The notes beneath the pieces are model-generated. The model made no database searches. It saw nothing but the letters and a program-made list of their open reading frames with translations, and was not told the origin of the DNA. This document shows, in pieces, positions 14,919-15,449 of a stretch of 15,449 nucleotides of DNA. Numbering within the stretch: the first letter of the stretch is position 1; every line of letters begins with the position of its first letter. Origin of the DNA: DP-20 sp964539925. GTDB lineage: Bacteria > Desulfobacterota > Binatia > UBA9968. The stretch spans positions 1 to 15,449 of the forward strand of contig CAZILB010000097.1 of NCBI GenBank assembly GCA_964539925.1, read 5' to 3'. The translations under genes and the position numbers were made by a program.

Positions 14919-14934
14919 CGCAAGCTACGTGCCA
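14919..14934 (-). promoter_or_regulatory. Sigma-54 (RpoN) -24/-12 promoter of the CISM operon
   Basis: On the minus strand, TGGCACGTAGCTTGCG matches the RpoN consensus TGGCACGRNNNTTGCW at all conserved positions except R (T here) and the final W (G here); the -24 GG and -12 GC have the obligatory spacing. Transcription would start near 14908, giving a leader of about 58 nt before the GTG at 14849. No other match this good was seen by eye in the window. Sigma-54 promoters need an enhancer-binding activator; no such gene is in the window. Confidence 0.75.
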
Positions 14935-14974
14935 CAAATGTTTTCTAATGTTTACACTGCAATGCCACGCGTCA

Positions 14975-14992
14975 TTTCCTGTAAATAGGAAA
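14975..14992. promoter_or_regulatory. 18-bp palindrome upstream of the sigma-54 promoter, candidate activator site
   Basis: TTTCCT-GTAAAT-AGGAAA is a perfect 6-bp inverted repeat with a 6-bp AT-rich centre. Its centre is about 75 bp upstream of the predicted start site, close to the range where RpoN enhancer-binding proteins sit. The assignment is inference. Confidence 0.45.
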
Positions 14993-15057
14993 AGAATGGA
15001 TCAAAATCGCAGGGTTCGGAATGGCAAGCCGGGGCGATGGGACTCTTGTCTTAAAAC

Positions 15058-15107
15058 TTCGTGCGATTCGCGGCCTTCGTGCTGAGTACTCCTCCGCACG
15101 AATCGCA
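15058..15107. repeat. Long-spaced overlapping inverted repeats in the operon upstream region
   Basis: TGCGATTCG (15062-15070) is repeated in inverted form as CGAATCGCA (15099-15107), and TTCGTGCG (15058-15065) as CGCACGAA (15095-15102). The two pairings overlap and are mutually exclusive. The centre is about 175 bp upstream of the predicted sigma-54 start, so paired half-sites for an activator are possible. No gene occurs in 14850-15176. Confidence 0.45.
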
Positions 15108-15116
15108 GATGAAGCC

Positions 15117-15156
15117 AAAAAAAAAGCGCCTCCTCAGTTACCCGCTGAGAAGGCGC
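15117..15156 (-). terminator. Intrinsic terminator of the upstream cytochrome c gene
   Basis: On the minus strand, a 12-bp stem (arms 15145-15156 and 15126-15137, one G-U pair, otherwise perfect) with a 7-nt loop is followed by nine T (15117-15125). It lies 20 bp after the stop of the partial cytochrome gene. This is a textbook Rho-independent terminator and separates that gene from the CISM operon, which therefore needs its own promoter. Confidence 0.92.
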
Positions 15157-15176
15157 CATTGAAGACGGGCGACACC

Positions 15177-15449
15177 TTACTTGGGCGGCTTGTAAGGCGG
15201 ATTGGCAAGACTACGAATGTACGCAACCATATCCCAGATATCTTGATCCGAGAGCTTCTTACTGGCAGCGGGCATGATCGGCGCTTTCTGCACCGCCTTG
15301 CCCCCGCCCTTGATAATGTCGAACAAGTACTTGTCTGTCAGAACGTTCATGATTTTGCCGTCGGTGTGATCTTGCGGCTTGGGGTTAAGCGCCGCGGCCG
15401 CCGCTCCATCCCCCTTGCCCGTTGCGCCATGGCAACCAACGCAGTTGGC
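15177..15449 (-). CDS. Class I cytochrome c, C-terminal part (5' end outside the window)
   Basis: The minus strand is open from the window edge to TAA at 15177, giving 90 residues: ANCVGCHGATGKGDG with a CVGCH haem site at the very edge, then GGGKAVQ, APIMPAAS (probable axial Met) and a C-terminal helix DIWDMVAYIRSLANPPYKPPK-like (DIWDMVAYIRSLA). This is a normal small class I cytochrome c, distinct from the two monohaem copies at 861-1196 and 2363-2692. The signal peptide and start are missing. It is followed by a strong terminator. Likely a soluble periplasmic carrier; whether it stands alone or ends another operon cannot be seen. Confidence 0.9.
   Translation of the reverse strand, partial: ANCVGCHGATGKGDGAAAAALNPKPQDHTDGKIMNVLTDKYLFDIIKGGGKAVQKAPIMPAASKKLSDQDIWDMVAYIRSLANPPYKPPK

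Noticed and set aside
14858..15085. 75-codon plus-strand ORF upstream of the CISM operon
   Set aside because: No ribosome-binding site or domain; it covers the sigma-54 promoter and dyads.

Overview
This window is a dense respiratory electron-transfer locus from a Gram-negative bacterium. Nearly every gene encodes a periplasmic or membrane redox protein. I count 31 CxxCH haem c motifs in nine cytochrome genes, plus a Rieske protein, a cytochrome b, a polyferredoxin-type subunit, an NrfD-type quinone-interacting protein and a molybdopterin oxidoreductase. Signal peptides, two Tat signals, a lipobox and a sigma-54-type promoter fit a diderm. The sequence looks metagenomic: there is a 100-N gap, and the gene set recalls uncultivated deltaproteobacterial, Binatota, Methylomirabilota or Rokubacteria-like lineages. 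That placement is inference from family resemblance only.

Layout. 1-249: GTTCAA-type repeats and no gene. 250-619 (-): a WYL-type regulator reduced to its two ends. 861-1196 (-): small monohaem cytochrome c. 1482-2278 (+): two-gene unit of a NapC/NirT-like tetrahaem quinol dehydrogenase and a small membrane protein. 2363-2692 (-): a close paralogue of the first monohaem cytochrome. 2970-7016 (-): cytochrome b, Rieske protein, nonahaem cytochrome and four-domain cytochrome c, transcribed in the reverse of that order. 7356-8138 (-): dihaem lipoprotein cytochrome. 8226-14849 (-): pentahaem cytochrome, molybdopterin oxidoreductase, four-cluster ferredoxin, NrfD-type membrane protein, small membrane protein and a second four-domain cytochrome c. 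15177-15449 (-): the 3' part of another class I cytochrome c with a strong terminator.

How the genes may work together (inference). The 14849-to-8226 module has the order and parts of a CISM-type complex (Qrc, alternative complex III, Psr/Phs): pentahaem cytochrome, Mo-bisPGD-type subunit, FeS subunit and NrfD quinone subunit. The 7016-to-2970 module is a Rieske/cytochrome b quinol-oxidising complex with no cytochrome c1 or f. A membrane-anchored nonahaem cytochrome and a four-domain cytochrome c sit in its place. Each module carries one copy of the same unusual four-domain cytochrome, so both probably feed a shared periplasmic cytochrome pool. The NapC-like protein would be a third quinone/cytochrome contact.

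Regulation. Upstream of the CISM module, 14919-14934 (-) is a nearly perfect sigma-54 -24/-12 element, with an 18-bp palindrome about 75 bp and a larger inverted repeat about 175 bp upstream of the predicted start site. The 100-N gap at 8309-8408 is flanked by identical 55-bp sequences. Merging them restores an intact 403-residue protein, so the gap is very probably an assembly artefact.
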